The notes: generated by a model not told the origin, from the sequence alone. A stretch of 64,000 nucleotides of DNA from Hydrogenophaga sp. IBVHS1 (GCF_002127265.1 NZ_NFUU01000001.1:1992040-2056039); one strand, 5' to 3'. Shown: positions 36,851 through 50,621, counted from the stretch's first letter. Made by a program: numbers and translations.

Positions 36851-37825
36851 TCAGCCCCGAATTCGCTCACGGCGCCAGCGTGCCGGCGTGGTGCGAAACT
36901 GGCGCTGGAACTCGCGCACGAAATGCGAGGCGTCGGCGAAGCCGCAGCGTCGGCCCAGTTCAGACACCGAGACGTGGGCAAGCCTGGCCTGCTCCAGCAG
37001 CTGCGCCGCGCGCTCCAGGCGGAGACGCCGAAGGCTCAGCGCAAAGCTTGTCGACTCAGCAGCGAAGGCGCGGTGCAGGGTTCTCACTGACACGCCGAGC
37101 TGGTCGGCCGCCCATTGCGACGTCAGGCCGGCATGGTCGAGCTGGTTCTGCTGGAGGCGCTGCGCGCGCAGGAACAGATCGCGTTGAGGTGGCGAAGTCA
37201 CCGATGGCATGGGCTCAATGGCCGCAGCCAGCATGGCGCCGAGCTGGTCACACAGCAGATCCGAGGGGTAACCAGCCGCCAGCAGCGGGTCGTGGGCAAA
37301 CTGAAGGCACAAGCCCGAGAGCGCCCTGCCCCACCCTTGGTCTCGTTGAGCCACGCGCGGCGCGGCTGCGTCCACCTGCGTCAGCCACTGGCCGACCCAG
37401 GCGCGGGGCAACTGAATGGACATGACTTCCACGGACTCGGGAAAATGCAGTTCGTACAAATGGGCCGAGTCGACCAGCACCGCATCGCCCGGGCGCAGCC
37501 CGACACGATGACCCCTCTGGCGCACGTGCCACGGGGTCTGGCGCTGGGTGATCAGGTAGAACGGGTGGCTTGCGCTGCGTGCAATGCCGGCACGCGTGCG
37601 GTAAACATCCTGGGTGGATGCCTCCACCTGGTTGAAAGACAGCGGACCCACCTCGACACTGGTGAGGCGCCCCTCGAAGGCCAATGCCTGCCGCGAGCTG
37701 CAGTCCATTTCCAGAAAGGCCTCGCAGATGGCACCCACCCAGTAGTCGAGTCGCCCTCGCGCGTCCACCCCGTCGGTCGACCACTGCCTGGCCATGCCCT
37801 GTGATTGAGTGACGGAGGCTTCCAT
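36851..37825 (-). CDS. AraC family transcriptional regulator
   Basis: A protein of 324 residues with a cupin-like AraC-binding domain (GLRPGDAVLVDSAHLYELHF, SVEVMSIQLPRAWVGQWLTQ) and a C-terminal double HTH (LTSQWAADQLGVSVRTLHRA, then LAHVSVSELGRRCGFADASH, FVREFQRQFRTTPARWRRE). The domain arrangement belongs to the AraC_binding_2 group, with members that sense aromatic or amine compounds. ATG 37825 is chosen; a GTG at 37852 is possible. It sits 64 bp past the carB stop and ahead of the hydrolase on the same strand, and probably controls that hydrolase. The effector is unknown. Confidence 0.88.
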   Translation of the reverse strand: MEASVTQSQGMARQWSTDGVDARGRLDYWVGAICEAFLEMDCSSRQALAFEGRLTSVEVGPLSFNQVEASTQDVYRTRAGIARSASHPFYLITQRQTPWHVRQRGHRVGLRPGDAVLVDSAHLYELHFPESVEVMSIQLPRAWVGQWLTQVDAAAPRVAQRDQGWGRALSGLCLQFAHDPLLAAGYPSDLLCDQLGAMLAAAIEPMPSVTSPPQRDLFLRAQRLQQNQLDHAGLTSQWAADQLGVSVRTLHRAFAAESTSFALSLRRLRLERAAQLLEQARLAHVSVSELGRRCGFADASHFVREFQRQFRTTPARWRRERIRG

Positions 37826-37889
37826 CGCGCCAATGTAGCGCTGCGTCAGCACCGGCGCCTTGGCGCAAACCCGCAGAGCGGGGCCGGCG

Positions 37890-41147
<3,258 letters not shown>

Positions 41148-41179
41148 GGTTCGCGGTGAGTTGCGCTGGCTTGGGTCAA

Positions 41180-41542
41180 TCAGGCCTGGCGCTGGGTATC
41201 CAGTGTGGTGAGCAGGGCCTGCATGCGCTCGGCCGGCACGTTCTTCTGCATCAGTTGAATCAGGCCATCGCCTTCGATGAGCGGGCGCAGCACTTCGACT
41301 TCGGCGTCGTAGAAGCGCGCATCCCACGCGGCGAGTTCGGCGTTGAAGGTCTCGTCGTCCCAGGTCTTGCACTTGGCCAGCAGCGTGACCAGCGGCATGG
41401 CTTTCTTGTCCAGAAAAGACTTGCGGTAAGGCTTTTGCGCCCAGCGCTGCCCGAACCATTCGCGGTGCGGCGATTCCAGAGTCAACATGCGCTTGGCAAT
41501 CGCCTTTTCGACTGTGTAGACCGGAAAACTGAAGAGCTTCAT
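41180..41542 (-). CDS. Unknown protein encoded between carA and carB
   Basis: Unrecognized 120-residue soluble protein with no signal or membrane segment. It is rich in helix-forming residues and has [40 protein letters not shown] and [20 protein letters not shown] as likely folded blocks. It begins 11 bp after carA and ends 32 bp before carB, so it is co-transcribed with both. In most bacteria carA and carB are adjacent. Codon use is like its neighbours, so nothing marks it as foreign. A role in the pathway is possible but unsupported. Confidence 0.75.
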   Translation of the reverse strand: MKLFSFPVYTVEKAIAKRMLTLESPHREWFGQRWAQKPYRKSFLDKKAMPLVTLLAKCKTWDDETFNAELAAWDARFYDAEVEVLRPLIEGDGLIQLMQKNVPAERMQALLTTLDTQRQA

Positions 41543-41553
41543 GGCAATTGGCC

Positions 41554-42720
41554 TCAGGCGGCGACGGGCACTCGGGCCTGCATCAGGTCGATGAACCGAT
41601 CAAAAAGGTAGCCGATGTCGTGCGGCCCTGGCGAAGCCTCCGGATGGCCCTGGAAGCAGAAGGCGGGCTGGTCGGTGCGGGCCAGACCCTGCAGCGTGCC
41701 GTCGAACAGGCTCACATGGGTGGGGCGCAGCGTGGCCGGCAAGGTTTTTTCATCCACCGCAAAACCGTGGTTCTGGCTGGTGATGGAAACGCGGCCGTTG
41801 TCGAGGTCTTTCACGGGGTGGTTGGCGCCGTGGTGGCCGAACTTCATCTTGAAGGTCCTGGCACCGCTTGCCAGCGCCAGTATCTGGTGCCCCAGGCAAA
41901 TGCCGAAGGTGGGCACGCCGCTCTCGATGATCTCGCGCGTGGCCTCGATGGCGTAGTCGCATGGCTCCGGGTCGCCCGGGCCATTGGAGAGAAACACGCC
42001 GTTGGGCTTGAGTTTGAACACGTCAGAGGCCGGCGTTTGCGCAGGCACCACGGTGATCTTGCAGCCGCGCTGAGCCAGCATGCGCAGGATGTTGTGCTTG
42101 ACGCCGAAGTCGTAAGCCACCACGTGGAAGCGCGGTGCGATCTGTTCGCCGTATCCAAACCCCAGCTGCCACTCGGTCTGAGTCCATGCGTAGGGAGCGT
42201 CGGCCGAGACCACCTTGGCCAGATCGGTACCAGCCATGTTCGGTGCTGCCCTTGCAGCGGCGAGAGCGCGATCACGGTGAGCATCGGTGATGGAATCCCC
42301 CGCCGGGAGCGCCACGATGCAGCCGTTCTGCGCGCCATGGGTGCGCAGACGGCGAGTGAGTGCACGGGTGTCAAGGTCGGCGATGGCCACTGTGCCCTCG
42401 CGGTTGAGGTACTGCGACAGGGTTTCGCTGCTGCGAAAGCTGGAAGCCAGCAGAGGCAGGTCTTTGATGATCAGGCCGGCGGCGTGAATGCGACTGGCTT
42501 CGACGTCCTCAGCGTTGATGCCGGTGTTGCCGATGTGCGGATACGTGAGCGTCACGATCTGCTGGCAATAGCTCGGGTCGGTGAGGATTTCCTGGTAACC
42601 GGTCAGCGCGGTGTTGAACACCACCTCACCCGTGGTCTGGCCGGTGGCGCCAATGGAAATGCCTGTAAAGACCGTGCCGTCGGCGAGCGCGAGAAGGGCT
42701 TTCGGGTGGACGGGAAGCAC
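41554..42720 (-). CDS. carA: Carbamoyl-phosphate synthase small subunit
   Basis: Glutamine amidotransferase subunit of 388 residues that hands ammonia to CarB. The N-terminal small-subunit domain begins [20 protein letters not shown] and contains [20 protein letters not shown]. The class I GATase domain has the nucleophile in [25 protein letters not shown] and [14 protein letters not shown] carry the remaining triad His/Glu. The start is GTG 42720, with GGAG 6 nt upstream; the in-frame ATG further up lies before the ribosome site. A TATAAT sits about 165 bp upstream. It heads carA-unknown-carB. Confidence 0.97.
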   Translation of the reverse strand: MLPVHPKALLALADGTVFTGISIGATGQTTGEVVFNTALTGYQEILTDPSYCQQIVTLTYPHIGNTGINAEDVEASRIHAAGLIIKDLPLLASSFRSSETLSQYLNREGTVAIADLDTRALTRRLRTHGAQNGCIVALPAGDSITDAHRDRALAAARAAPNMAGTDLAKVVSADAPYAWTQTEWQLGFGYGEQIAPRFHVVAYDFGVKHNILRMLAQRGCKITVVPAQTPASDVFKLKPNGVFLSNGPGDPEPCDYAIEATREIIESGVPTFGICLGHQILALASGARTFKMKFGHHGANHPVKDLDNGRVSITSQNHGFAVDEKTLPATLRPTHVSLFDGTLQGLARTDQPAFCFQGHPEASPGPHDIGYLFDRFIDLMQARVPVAA

Positions 42721-42884
42721 GGAATTCTCCAGATGGTTGGCTGCAACATCCTCGCGCCGGCGGCAGGTGCCACGCAGGCTTTGCACCCACCTTGCGCCGG
42801 CGTGCCGGGGCAGAAGCGGATCAACAACCTGGGGTGAAAAGCCGGGGCGCGCAGGGGTTGCGCCGATTGCGGGTAAACCGTGGG

Positions 42885-42913
42885 ATTATAGCCCGGCGCC
42901 CGAGGGCAAACCC
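42885..42913 (-). promoter_or_regulatory. carA promoter candidate
   Basis: A perfect -10 hexamer TATAAT at 42885-42890 (minus strand), overlapping the end of the methyltransferase gene. The upstream -35 region is weak (GGGTTT or TTTGCC). It implies a carA leader of roughly 150-160 nt, long enough for pyrimidine or arginine control, but no recognizable attenuator was seen. Confidence 0.45.
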
Positions 42914-43689
42914 CCATCCGCAACCCGCGCCACGGCGCTGGCGTGCAGACAGATCGCCGCAGCGGCGGCGACATTGAGCGACTCCTCGCCACCCGGTTGC
43001 GCGATGCGAACCGAACGCGCAGCCATCGCGTCGAGCGCGGCACTCACGCCCTGCCCTTCGTGGCCCATGACCCAGGCACACGGCCATGGCAAAGCGCTGC
43101 GGTGCAGCCACTCGCCCTGGTGCGAGCTGGTCACGAGCAGGGGCACGTCGAGCGCGGCAAGGTCCTCTGCCAACAGGCCCTCTACGAGCCTCAGGCCGAA
43201 ATGCGCGCCCATGCCGGCCCGTACGACCTTGGGCGACCACAAGGCCGCCGTGCCCTTTAGCGCCAGCACTTGTCCAAAACCGAACGCTGCAGCCGTGCGC
43301 AGAATGGAGCCGACGTTGCCGGCGTCCTGCAGCCGGTCCAGCACCACGCTGGCCAGGCCGGTTTCCAGGCTGCCAGACAAAGGCAGGTCCCAGACAAAGC
43401 CCACGCCCGCTGGCGAATCCAGTCCGCTGATGCCGGCCATGAGGGCTTCAGGCACGGTCACGACTTGATCGCACGCGTCGCGCAGGTCATGCGGCGCCTC
43501 GCGCCAGCAGGCTTCGGTGAACACGGCAGTGGTGGGCCTGTGTCCACGCGCCAGAAGAGCTCGGCAGAGATGGTCGCCTTCAAGCCAGACCTGTCCCTGT
43601 TTGCGGTAGGCCGTGCTTTCGTGGGCGAGCAGGCGCAAGCGCTTGAGCAGCGGGTTGTCTCGTGAAGTGATCGCAGTCGGCGTGGTCAA
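42886..43689 (-). CDS. TrmH/SpoU family RNA methyltransferase
   Basis: 2'-O-ribose methyltransferase of 267 residues. A substrate-binding domain opens with [20 protein letters not shown]. The SPOUT knot follows: [20 protein letters not shown], then [19 protein letters not shown] and the SAM loop [19 protein letters not shown]. Ser/Asn in SLNVAAA and Arg in RTAAAFGF are the family's catalytic/SAM residues. The start is TTG 43689, overlapping the rnhB stop as TTGA; no ATG fits. It may target rRNA or tRNA; the exact nucleotide cannot be set. Confidence 0.9.
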   Translation of the reverse strand: MTTPTAITSRDNPLLKRLRLLAHESTAYRKQGQVWLEGDHLCRALLARGHRPTTAVFTEACWREAPHDLRDACDQVVTVPEALMAGISGLDSPAGVGFVWDLPLSGSLETGLASVVLDRLQDAGNVGSILRTAAAFGFGQVLALKGTAALWSPKVVRAGMGAHFGLRLVEGLLAEDLAALDVPLLVTSSHQGEWLHRSALPWPCAWVMGHEGQGVSAALDAMAARSVRIAQPGGEESLNVAAAAAICLHASAVARVADGGLPSGAGL

Positions 43690-44333
43690 GGTGCGCCGCC
43701 CTTTTGGACCATCGGCACGGCCAGGGCCCGCGCCACCGGCGCGAACGAACGTCGGTGCACCGCCAGTGCGCCGTGCGCCTGGAGTGCCCGCAGATGTTCC
43801 ACGGTGCAATAGCCCTTGTGCCGGTCGAAGCCATATTGAGGATGCTGCAGATGCAGCTCGCACAACATGCGATCGCGCGTGACCTTGGCCAGAATGGACG
43901 CCGCAGAAATCGAGGGAATCAGCGCGTCTCCCGAAACGATGGCCTCGCACAGCACATCCAGCGAAGGCAGGCGGTTCCCATCCACCAGCACCTTGCCGGG
44001 TTTGAGCCGCAGTCCCAGTACCGCCCGCTGCATGGCCAGCAGCGTGGCCTGCAGAATGTTGAGCTGGTCGATTTCTTCCACCGTGGCGTGCGCGACGCTG
44101 CAGCACAACGCCTTGGCACGGATCTCGTCGTACAGGCGCTCGCGGCGCAGTGCCGTGAGTTGCTTGGAATCGGCCAGACCCTTGATCGGATACCGCTCGT
44201 CGAGGATGACGGCGGCCGCCACCACCGGCCCGGCAAGCGGCCCACGGCCGGCCTCGTCGACGCCGGCCAGCAGTCCGGGCACGTCCCAGGGCAGCGAGGC
44301 CTGCTCAGCTTTCAAGAACTTTTTCGATCGCAT
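43686..44333 (-). CDS. rnhB: Ribonuclease HII
   Basis: Cleaves RNA in RNA-DNA hybrids and single ribonucleotides in DNA. It has 215 residues. The DEDD active site can be placed: Asp and Glu in [14 protein letters not shown], Asp in VDGNRLPSL and the final Asp in [27 protein letters not shown] is also typical. The start at ATG 44333 overlaps the lpxB 3' end by 29 bp, and the stop overlaps the methyltransferase TTG. It is co-transcribed with the lipid A genes, a common order. Confidence 0.96.
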   Translation of the reverse strand: MRSKKFLKAEQASLPWDVPGLLAGVDEAGRGPLAGPVVAAAVILDERYPIKGLADSKQLTALRRERLYDEIRAKALCCSVAHATVEEIDQLNILQATLLAMQRAVLGLRLKPGKVLVDGNRLPSLDVLCEAIVSGDALIPSISAASILAKVTRDRMLCELHLQHPQYGFDRHKGYCTVEHLRALQAHGALAVHRRSFAPVARALAVPMVQKGGAP

Positions 44334-45456
44334 CGGTGGCCAGTCGGGCGGTGTCGCGCAGGAGGGTGTGGTGCAACGCCTCGAAGCGTTGCTGCAAGGC
44401 CTGAATTCTCGCAGGAGCGTCTAGCCAGTCCAGCACCGCCTGCGACAGTGCCTGCGGTGTGGCCGCATCCTGCAGGTATTCGGGCACCACAAACTCGCCA
44501 CTGAGAATGTTGGGCAGTCCCACCCAGGGTTGAAGCTGCTTGCGCCGCATGATCTGCCACGAAAGCCAGTTCATGTTGTAGGCAATCACCATGGGCCGCT
44601 TGAACAACGCCGCTTCGAGCGTGGCAGTGCCACTGGCGATCAGCGTCACATCGCAGGCGGCCAGCGCCGCGTGCGATTCACCTGCCAGCACCTGGAGCTC
44701 CTCCCCCAGGCCCGCCATGCGCGCGGCGGCGTCGATGCGTTCGCGCAGCGCGGGCAACGCCGGCACCAGAAAGCGCAAGCCCGGTCGTGCGCGCTTCATG
44801 CGCACGGCAGCCTCAAAGAATATTCGCGCGAGGTACTGCACTTCCGAGGCGCGGCTGCCCGGCAGGATGGCCACCACCTCGTCATCCGCTCGCAAGCCCA
44901 GCCTGAAGCGTGCAGCCGCCTGGTCTGGCTGCAGCGGGATGACATTGGCAAGCGGGTGCCCCACATAGGTGGCCGCTATGCCATGCCGCGCCAGCAGCTC
45001 CGGCTCGAACGGGAAAATGCAAAGCACATGGTCTGCACTGCGCCGGATCTTCTCAATGCGCTCCGCTCGCCAGGCCCACACGGAAGGGCAGACAAAGTGC
45101 ACCGTGGGAACGCCCTGTGCCTTCAATGCGGCTTCCAGGTCGAGGTTGAAATCGGGCGCGTCCACGCCGATGAACACATCGGGTCGATCGCTGGACAGCA
45201 AGCGCTCCCTGAGTCGATCGCGAATGCCCACGATCTCACGGTAGTGGCGCAACACCTCGACGTAGCCGCGCACCGCCAGTTTCTCGCTGGGCCACCAGGC
45301 ATCGAAGCCCTGGGCGGCCATCTGCGGGCCACCAATACCAAAAGACTTCAGGCCAGGCCAGCGCCCGCGCACGCCACCGAGCAGCAGACCCGCGAGCAAA
45401 TCACCAGAGGTTTCCCCCGCGACGAGGGCGAAGCGTTTCGGTGCGGGCGCATTCAC
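44305..45456 (-). CDS. lpxB: Lipid-A-disaccharide synthase
   Basis: Condenses UDP-2,3-diacylglucosamine with lipid X in the cytoplasm/inner membrane. It has 383 residues. [20 protein letters not shown] opens the N-domain; [20 protein letters not shown] and [20 protein letters not shown] are LpxB signatures; [20 protein letters not shown] is in the UDP-sugar site. The start is GTG 45456, overlapping the lpxA stop as GTGA. Normal length. Confidence 0.97.
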   Translation of the reverse strand: MNAPAPKRFALVAGETSGDLLAGLLLGGVRGRWPGLKSFGIGGPQMAAQGFDAWWPSEKLAVRGYVEVLRHYREIVGIRDRLRERLLSSDRPDVFIGVDAPDFNLDLEAALKAQGVPTVHFVCPSVWAWRAERIEKIRRSADHVLCIFPFEPELLARHGIAATYVGHPLANVIPLQPDQAAARFRLGLRADDEVVAILPGSRASEVQYLARIFFEAAVRMKRARPGLRFLVPALPALRERIDAAARMAGLGEELQVLAGESHAALAACDVTLIASGTATLEAALFKRPMVIAYNMNWLSWQIMRRKQLQPWVGLPNILSGEFVVPEYLQDAATPQALSQAVLDWLDAPARIQALQQRFEALHHTLLRDTARLATDAIEKVLES

Positions 45457-46247
45457 CGCACGATGCCACGGTGGGGCGAAACCTTGCCGAGAAAGTCGAG
45501 CATCATGGCCACGTCCGGTTCGGCCTCGGGCGTTTTTTGCGACAGTTCACGCACCCGCTCGATGGCCACTTCCAGCTTGAGGTCGTCTCGGTACAGGGCC
45601 TTGTGCATGGCCTTCACCGCAGAAATGCGCTCTGGCGAAAAACCGCGCCGGCGCAGACCCTCGAAGTTCATGGAACGGGCCTGGGCCGGTTGACCCTGGC
45701 ACATCACGAACGGCGGCAGGTCGGCGAACAGCAGAGAACACATGGCCGTCATGGCGTGTGCACCGATTCGCACGAATTGGTGCACCACGGTGAAACCACC
45801 CAGAATCACCCAGTCGTCCACGACCACATGACCAGCGAGCTGCGAGTTGTTGGCAAAGATGGTGTGGTTGCCCACCTGACAGTCGTGCGCCAGGTGCACG
45901 TAGGCCATGATCCAGTTGTCGTCGCCCACGCTGGTCAAGGCGCGGTCGGCTGGCGAGCCGATGTTGAAAGTGCAGAACTCCCGGATGGTGTTGCCATTGC
46001 CGATGACGAGTTCGCAAGGTTCACCGGCGTACTTCTTGTCTTGCGGAATCGCGCCGAGCGAATTGAACTGAAAGATGCGGTTATCGCGCCCGATGGTGGT
46101 GTGGCCCTCGATCACGCAGTGCGCTCCAATGGTGGTGCCTGCGCCCACCTTCACATGAGGGCCAATCACGGTGTAAGGCCCGACGCTCACCGAACTGTCG
46201 AGTTCGGCGGCTGGGTCCACCAGAGCGGTGGCATGAATCAGCGACAC
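45453..46247 (-). CDS. lpxA: UDP-N-acetylglucosamine acyltransferase
   Basis: First enzyme of lipid A synthesis, adding a 3-hydroxyacyl chain from ACP to UDP-GlcNAc. It has 264 residues, with left-handed beta-helix hexapeptide repeats from residue 1 to about 190 ([20 protein letters not shown], then [20 protein letters not shown]) and a helical C-terminal cap. The catalytic His is in [20 protein letters not shown]. The start is GTG 46247 ([12 protein letters not shown]). It follows fabZ by 19 bp and overlaps lpxB. Confidence 0.97.
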   Translation of the reverse strand: MSLIHATALVDPAAELDSSVSVGPYTVIGPHVKVGAGTTIGAHCVIEGHTTIGRDNRIFQFNSLGAIPQDKKYAGEPCELVIGNGNTIREFCTFNIGSPADRALTSVGDDNWIMAYVHLAHDCQVGNHTIFANNSQLAGHVVVDDWVILGGFTVVHQFVRIGAHAMTAMCSLLFADLPPFVMCQGQPAQARSMNFEGLRRRGFSPERISAVKAMHKALYRDDLKLEVAIERVRELSQKTPEAEPDVAMMLDFLGKVSPHRGIVR

Positions 46248-46266
46248 GGTGCGCCCCTCTCCGGCA

Positions 46267-46707
46267 TCAGGCGATCGTGCGCATGGTGCACATCAGTTCT
46301 GCCTCGCAGACCACGTCCGACCCCACGCGCGTGATGCCCTTGAACTTGAAAATGCCCGCCTTCATGCGGTCCAGTGTCACGTCCATCACCAGCTGGTCGC
46401 CAGGCTCTACAGGGCGCTTGAAGCGGGCACCATCGATGCCTGCGAAGTAATACACCGTCTTGTCGTCGGGCGTGACGCCCACGGTGTCGAAGGCCAGCAA
46501 GGCGGCCGCCTGGGCCATGGCTTCGAGCATCAACACGCCCGGCATGACCGGACGGTGCGGGAAATGGCCCACGAAGAAGGGTTCGTTGATGGTGACGTTC
46601 TTCAACGCCTTGATGCGCTTTCCCTTTTCCAGCTCCAGCACTCGGTCCACCAGCAGGAACGGGTAGCGGTGGGGGAGCTGTTTGAGTATCTGGTGAATGT
46701 CCATCAT
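46267..46707 (-). CDS. fabZ: 3-hydroxyacyl-ACP dehydratase FabZ
   Basis: Hot-dog-fold dehydratase of 146 residues, acting in fatty acid elongation. [20 protein letters not shown] and the active-site [20 protein letters not shown] (His and Glu) are canonical. The start is ATG 46707, with its ATGATG embracing the lpxD TGA, so it is coupled to lpxD. Placement between lpxD and lpxA matches the usual gene order. Confidence 0.97.
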   Translation of the reverse strand: MMDIHQILKQLPHRYPFLLVDRVLELEKGKRIKALKNVTINEPFFVGHFPHRPVMPGVLMLEAMAQAAALLAFDTVGVTPDDKTVYYFAGIDGARFKRPVEPGDQLVMDVTLDRMKAGIFKFKGITRVGSDVVCEAELMCTMRTIA

Positions 46708-47756
46708 GGCTTGGAAGGAGGTGTTCTGGCGATTTCGGTCGCCTGTTCGAGCGCCTTGATGCGTTCGCGAAGGTGGTTGAGCTGCTTGAGGGATGCAGCG
46801 TTCTTTTCCCAGGCCGCATTGTCGTCGATGGGGAACATGCCGGTGTAATGCCCGGGTTTCAGCAGCGACCGCGTCACCACGGAAGCTGCCGAGATGTGCA
46901 CCCCGTCGACCAGCCGCAAATGCCCCAGCACCACGGCACCACCGCCGATGGTGCAATGGGCACCGATATCTGCACTGCCCGCTACACCGACGCACCCCGC
47001 CATCGCGGTGTGCGCACCGACCCGTACGTTGTGCCCGATCTGGATCAGGTTGTCCAGCTTCACCCCGTCTTCAATGACGGTGTCGTCCAGGGCGCCCCGG
47101 TCAATACAGGTGTTGGCGCCGATTTCCACATCGTTGCCGATGCGCACGGCGCCAAGCTGTTCGATCTTGACCCATTCACCCTGGTGAGGGGCGAAGCCGA
47201 AACCATCGGCGCCCACCACCACACCCGGGTGCAGGATGCATCGCTCGCCCACGGAGCAACCATCACCCAGGCTCACGCGCACGTTTAGCAGGCTGTCCGC
47301 ACCCACGCGCGAAGCGCGGCCCAGCACCGAGTGCGCCCCGATGTGCACGCCATCGCCGACTTCCGCATGCGGCCCGATCACGGCAAAGGGCCCCACGGTG
47401 ACATCGCGACCGATCCGCGCCAAAGGATGCACGCTGGCCAGCGGATCCACGTGCGCAGGCTGAACAGGCGCGTGGCGCTGTTTCCACCATTGCGTCAGGC
47501 GTGCGAAATAAAGATAGGGATCGTCGGTGACGATGCAGGCCCCACGCGCCTGCGCCGCAATCTGAAGCGCGGGAGGCGTAATCAGAGCGCCCGCACGCGT
47601 GGCTTCGATCTGCCCGGCATAGCGGGCGTGCGACACGAAAGAGAGATCACCAGCGCCCGCACTGGCAAGAGGTGCCAGCCTCTGGACAGGCTGGCCGGGC
47701 GGGCCGAACAACGTGCCACCGAGTGCCTGCACGATGTCGCCAAGCAGCACGGCCAC
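46704..47756 (-). CDS. lpxD: UDP-3-O-acylglucosamine N-acyltransferase
   Basis: Adds the N-linked hydroxyacyl chain in lipid A synthesis. It has 350 residues: N-terminal uridine-binding domain ([20 protein letters not shown]), then a long left-handed beta-helix ([20 protein letters not shown] onward). The catalytic His is in [40 protein letters not shown] is a family block. The C-terminal helix is basic/amphipathic. The start is GTG 47756. Skp precedes it and fabZ overlaps its end. Confidence 0.97.
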   Translation of the reverse strand: MAVLLGDIVQALGGTLFGPPGQPVQRLAPLASAGAGDLSFVSHARYAGQIEATRAGALITPPALQIAAQARGACIVTDDPYLYFARLTQWWKQRHAPVQPAHVDPLASVHPLARIGRDVTVGPFAVIGPHAEVGDGVHIGAHSVLGRASRVGADSLLNVRVSLGDGCSVGERCILHPGVVVGADGFGFAPHQGEWVKIEQLGAVRIGNDVEIGANTCIDRGALDDTVIEDGVKLDNLIQIGHNVRVGAHTAMAGCVGVAGSADIGAHCTIGGGAVVLGHLRLVDGVHISAASVVTRSLLKPGHYTGMFPIDDNAAWEKNAASLKQLNHLRERIKALEQATEIARTPPSKP

Positions 47757-47765
47757 GGCGGCCCT

Positions 47766-48284
47766 TTACTTGGCGCCGTCGAGCGTGGACATGACCTTGT
47801 CCGTGATGTCCACCCGAGGATTGATGTAGTAAGCCTCGGAGACGATCAGATCGTATTTGTCCGTTTCGGCAATCTGACGAACGATGCGGTTGAGCTTCTC
47901 GATGACCTGTTGCAAGGCTTCATTGCGACGCAGGTTGAGCTCTTCCTGGAAATCGCGCTGACGACGCTGCAGATCACGCTCCTGCTCGGACAGCTGTCGC
48001 TGGCGTGCGGTGCGCTGGCCTTCGGGCATCGTCGGGCCCTCCTTCTCAAACTTCTCGATGGCCAGACGGAACGTGTCGGCCGAGCCGCGCAATTCCCGTT
48101 CGCGCTTGGAGAACTCCTGCTCGAGCTTGGCTGATACCGCCTTGGCGGTATTGGATTCGCGGAGGATTTTTTCGACGTTGACAGCGCCGATCTTGGTGTC
48201 CTGCGCAATGGCCGGCGAAGTGATCAACGCCGCGCCCAGCACCAGCGAAAGCAGACTGTTTCGGGCTAGCATGAAAGTCTTCAT
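47766..48284 (-). CDS. skp: Periplasmic chaperone Skp (OmpH)
   Basis: Trimeric chaperone that holds unfolded outer membrane proteins between the Sec translocon and BamA. It has 172 residues. A signal peptide (MKTFMLARNSLLSLVLGAAL, cleavage near AIAQ) precedes a long coiled coil (NTAKAVSAKLEQEFSKRERE, then QRTARQRQLSEQERDLQRRQ), typical of the tentacles. The start ATG 48284 overlaps the bamA stop by one base (TGATG). The bamA-skp-lpxD order is conserved. Confidence 0.93.
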   Translation of the reverse strand: MKTFMLARNSLLSLVLGAALITSPAIAQDTKIGAVNVEKILRESNTAKAVSAKLEQEFSKRERELRGSADTFRLAIEKFEKEGPTMPEGQRTARQRQLSEQERDLQRRQRDFQEELNLRRNEALQQVIEKLNRIVRQIAETDKYDLIVSEAYYINPRVDITDKVMSTLDGAK

Positions 48285-50608
48285 CAAAAGGAGGTTCCGA
48301 TCTGAAACTGGAATTTCTGGATTCTATCGCCTGTGAATTTGCGAATGGGGTTCGCAAAGGCGAAGCGAAGCGGGCCGATCGGTGAGATCCAGCTCACGCC
48401 GATACCGACGGAGGCCCGCAGGTCACTTGCATTGGCGCGCGTGTCGTTCTCGCCGAGCACGTTGCCCACATCGAAAAAGGCGAACATGCGCAAGGTGCGG
48501 TCGTTGCCGGCACCCGGGAACGGGGTGATGAACTCGGCGTTGAGCGCGACGCTGCGGTTGCCACCAATGTTGACTTCCTGACCCGCCGAGAAGCCCGAGA
48601 GGATGGGGGAGGTCGGGCCCAGGGTGCCCTGGTCGAAACCACGGACCGAGCCGAGACCACCACCGTAGAAGTTCTTGAACAGCGGATACGGCCGCCCGCC
48701 CAGGCCCTTGCCGTAGCCGAGTTCGGCATTCAACGCCAGGGTGTACTGCTTGGTCAGCGCAAAGTACTGTTGAATCTGGTAATTCGCCTTGACATAGCGG
48801 GTGTCACCCGCCACGCCCAACTCGGTGTTGACTTTCTGCAGACGACCCTCGGTAGGCACGAGCGCGCTATCACGTCCATCACGGGACCAGCCGATGGTGA
48901 GAGGAAGCGACGTGCTGCTGTCGCCAAATGTGTTCGAGTAGGTCTGGTAGGCGAGTGGCAGGCCTGTGCCGGGCTCGATGCGCGTCTGCTCGACGCCGAT
49001 GCCGAAGAACACCGTGTCCTGCTCGCTGAACGGCACGCCAAATTTCACACTGACGCCGGGCGTGATCAGCCGGTAGTCGCCACCCTGCTGGGTGTACGGC
49101 GTGGTTGTCTTGTAGTAGGCGTCAAAGGCGCGGGAAATGCCGTCCGGCGTGAAATAGGGGTCTACCGTGCTGAGCACGATCTGCCGGTTGAACCGGCTGG
49201 TGTTGACGTCGACGCCAAGGTAGTTACCCGAGCCGAACACGTTCTCCTGCCGGATACCTGCAATCAGCGAAATCTGTTCAGCCTGGGAATAGCCAGCGCC
49301 AAGCGAGATGTTGCCGGTGGGCTTTTCTGCCACGGTGATGGTGAGGTCAACCTGATCGGGGGTACCGGGCACGGGCTGCGTGTCGATGCCAACTTCGGTG
49401 AAGAAACCCAGCCGGTCTACCCGGTCGCGCGAAAGGCGGATTCGATCGCTGTCGTACCAAGCCGATTCAAATTGCCTGAACTCGCGCCGCACGACCTCGT
49501 CGCGTGTGCGGTTGTTGCCTTCGACATTGATTCGGCGCACGTACACGCGCCGGGCTGGCTGAGCACGCAGCACGAAGGACACCTGCTTGTTGACACGGTC
49601 GATGTCGGGCGTGGCCTCGACCTGGGCGAAGGCGTAGCCGAAGGTGCCGAAATAGTCGGTGAAGGCTTTCACCGTTCCCGACACGTCTTCAGCGTTGTAG
49701 GCCTCGCCGGCGCGCAGCGTCACAAGCGACTTGAACTCTTCCTGCTTTCCAAGGTACTCGCCTTCAAGCGCCACCGACTTGACGACGTAACGGTCGCCCT
49801 CGGTGACATTGAGGGTGATCGACATGTCCTGCTTGTCGGGCGAGATGGCGACCTGGGTCGATTCGATGCGGAATTCCAGGTAGCCGCGCGTGAGGTAGTA
49901 AGAACGCAGCGTCTCGATATCGGCATTGAGCTTCGCGCGGGAATAGCGGTCGGACTTGGTGTACCAGCTCAGCCAGCTGCCAGTATCCAGGTCGAACAGG
50001 CCACGCAGGGTCGACTCCGAGAAAGCCTTGTTGCCGACGATGCGGATTTCGCTGATCTTGGCCACTTCGCCTTCGACCACACTGAAGTTCAGGTTGACAC
50101 GGTTGCGCTCACCGGGTGTCACGGTGGTCACAACCTGGGCGGCGTACATGCTGCGGTTGATGTACTGGCGCTTGAGCTCCTGCTCTGCCCGATCAGCCAG
50201 CGCCTTGTCAAACGGACGACCTTCGGCCAGTCCAATGTCTCGCAGGGCCTTTTTCAGCACTTCGGCATCAAACTCCTTGATGCCTGAGAACCCCACATCG
50301 GCCACCGTGGGACGCTCTTCGACGATCACCACCAGCACGTCACCGTTGACCTGCAAGCGCACGTCGCTGAAAAGGCCCAGACCAAACAAGGCACGAATGG
50401 CGGTGGAGCCCTTGTCGTCGTTGTAGAGGTCGCCAATGCGGAACGGAAGCGAGGCAAACACGGTGCCAGGCTCCACGCGCTGGAGGCCTTCGACACGGAT
50501 GTCGCGCAAGGTGAAGGGGTCGACGGCCCACGCAGGCAAGGCCGAAAGCAGGGACACCGCGAGCGCTGAGAGCGTCAGGCCGCGAAGACCGGAGAATTTT
50601 GTTTTCAT
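48284..50608 (-). CDS. bamA: Outer membrane protein assembly factor BamA
   Basis: Outer membrane beta-barrel insertase of 774 residues. A signal peptide (ending ALPAWA) is followed by five POTRA domains: FTLRDIRVEGLQRVEPGTVF marks the first, VADVGFSGIKEFDAEVLKKA the second. The 16-strand barrel (about residue 430 on) includes GNISLGAGYSQAEQISLIAG and the conserved loop block KNFYGGGLGSVRGFDQGTLG. It ends with aromatic residues (KFQFQIGTSF), the usual outer membrane signature. ATG 50608 is the family start. It lies 13 bp after rseP. Confidence 0.97.
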   Translation of the reverse strand: MKTKFSGLRGLTLSALAVSLLSALPAWAVDPFTLRDIRVEGLQRVEPGTVFASLPFRIGDLYNDDKGSTAIRALFGLGLFSDVRLQVNGDVLVVIVEERPTVADVGFSGIKEFDAEVLKKALRDIGLAEGRPFDKALADRAEQELKRQYINRSMYAAQVVTTVTPGERNRVNLNFSVVEGEVAKISEIRIVGNKAFSESTLRGLFDLDTGSWLSWYTKSDRYSRAKLNADIETLRSYYLTRGYLEFRIESTQVAISPDKQDMSITLNVTEGDRYVVKSVALEGEYLGKQEEFKSLVTLRAGEAYNAEDVSGTVKAFTDYFGTFGYAFAQVEATPDIDRVNKQVSFVLRAQPARRVYVRRINVEGNNRTRDEVVRREFRQFESAWYDSDRIRLSRDRVDRLGFFTEVGIDTQPVPGTPDQVDLTITVAEKPTGNISLGAGYSQAEQISLIAGIRQENVFGSGNYLGVDVNTSRFNRQIVLSTVDPYFTPDGISRAFDAYYKTTTPYTQQGGDYRLITPGVSVKFGVPFSEQDTVFFGIGVEQTRIEPGTGLPLAYQTYSNTFGDSSTSLPLTIGWSRDGRDSALVPTEGRLQKVNTELGVAGDTRYVKANYQIQQYFALTKQYTLALNAELGYGKGLGGRPYPLFKNFYGGGLGSVRGFDQGTLGPTSPILSGFSAGQEVNIGGNRSVALNAEFITPFPGAGNDRTLRMFAFFDVGNVLGENDTRANASDLRASVGIGVSWISPIGPLRFAFANPIRKFTGDRIQKFQFQIGTSF

Positions 50609-50621
50609 GGAAAGGAAGCGT

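Noticed and set aside
48770..50287. Open 505-residue plus-strand frame through bamA
   Set aside because: Antisense of bamA; composition and lack of motifs mark it as a shadow.
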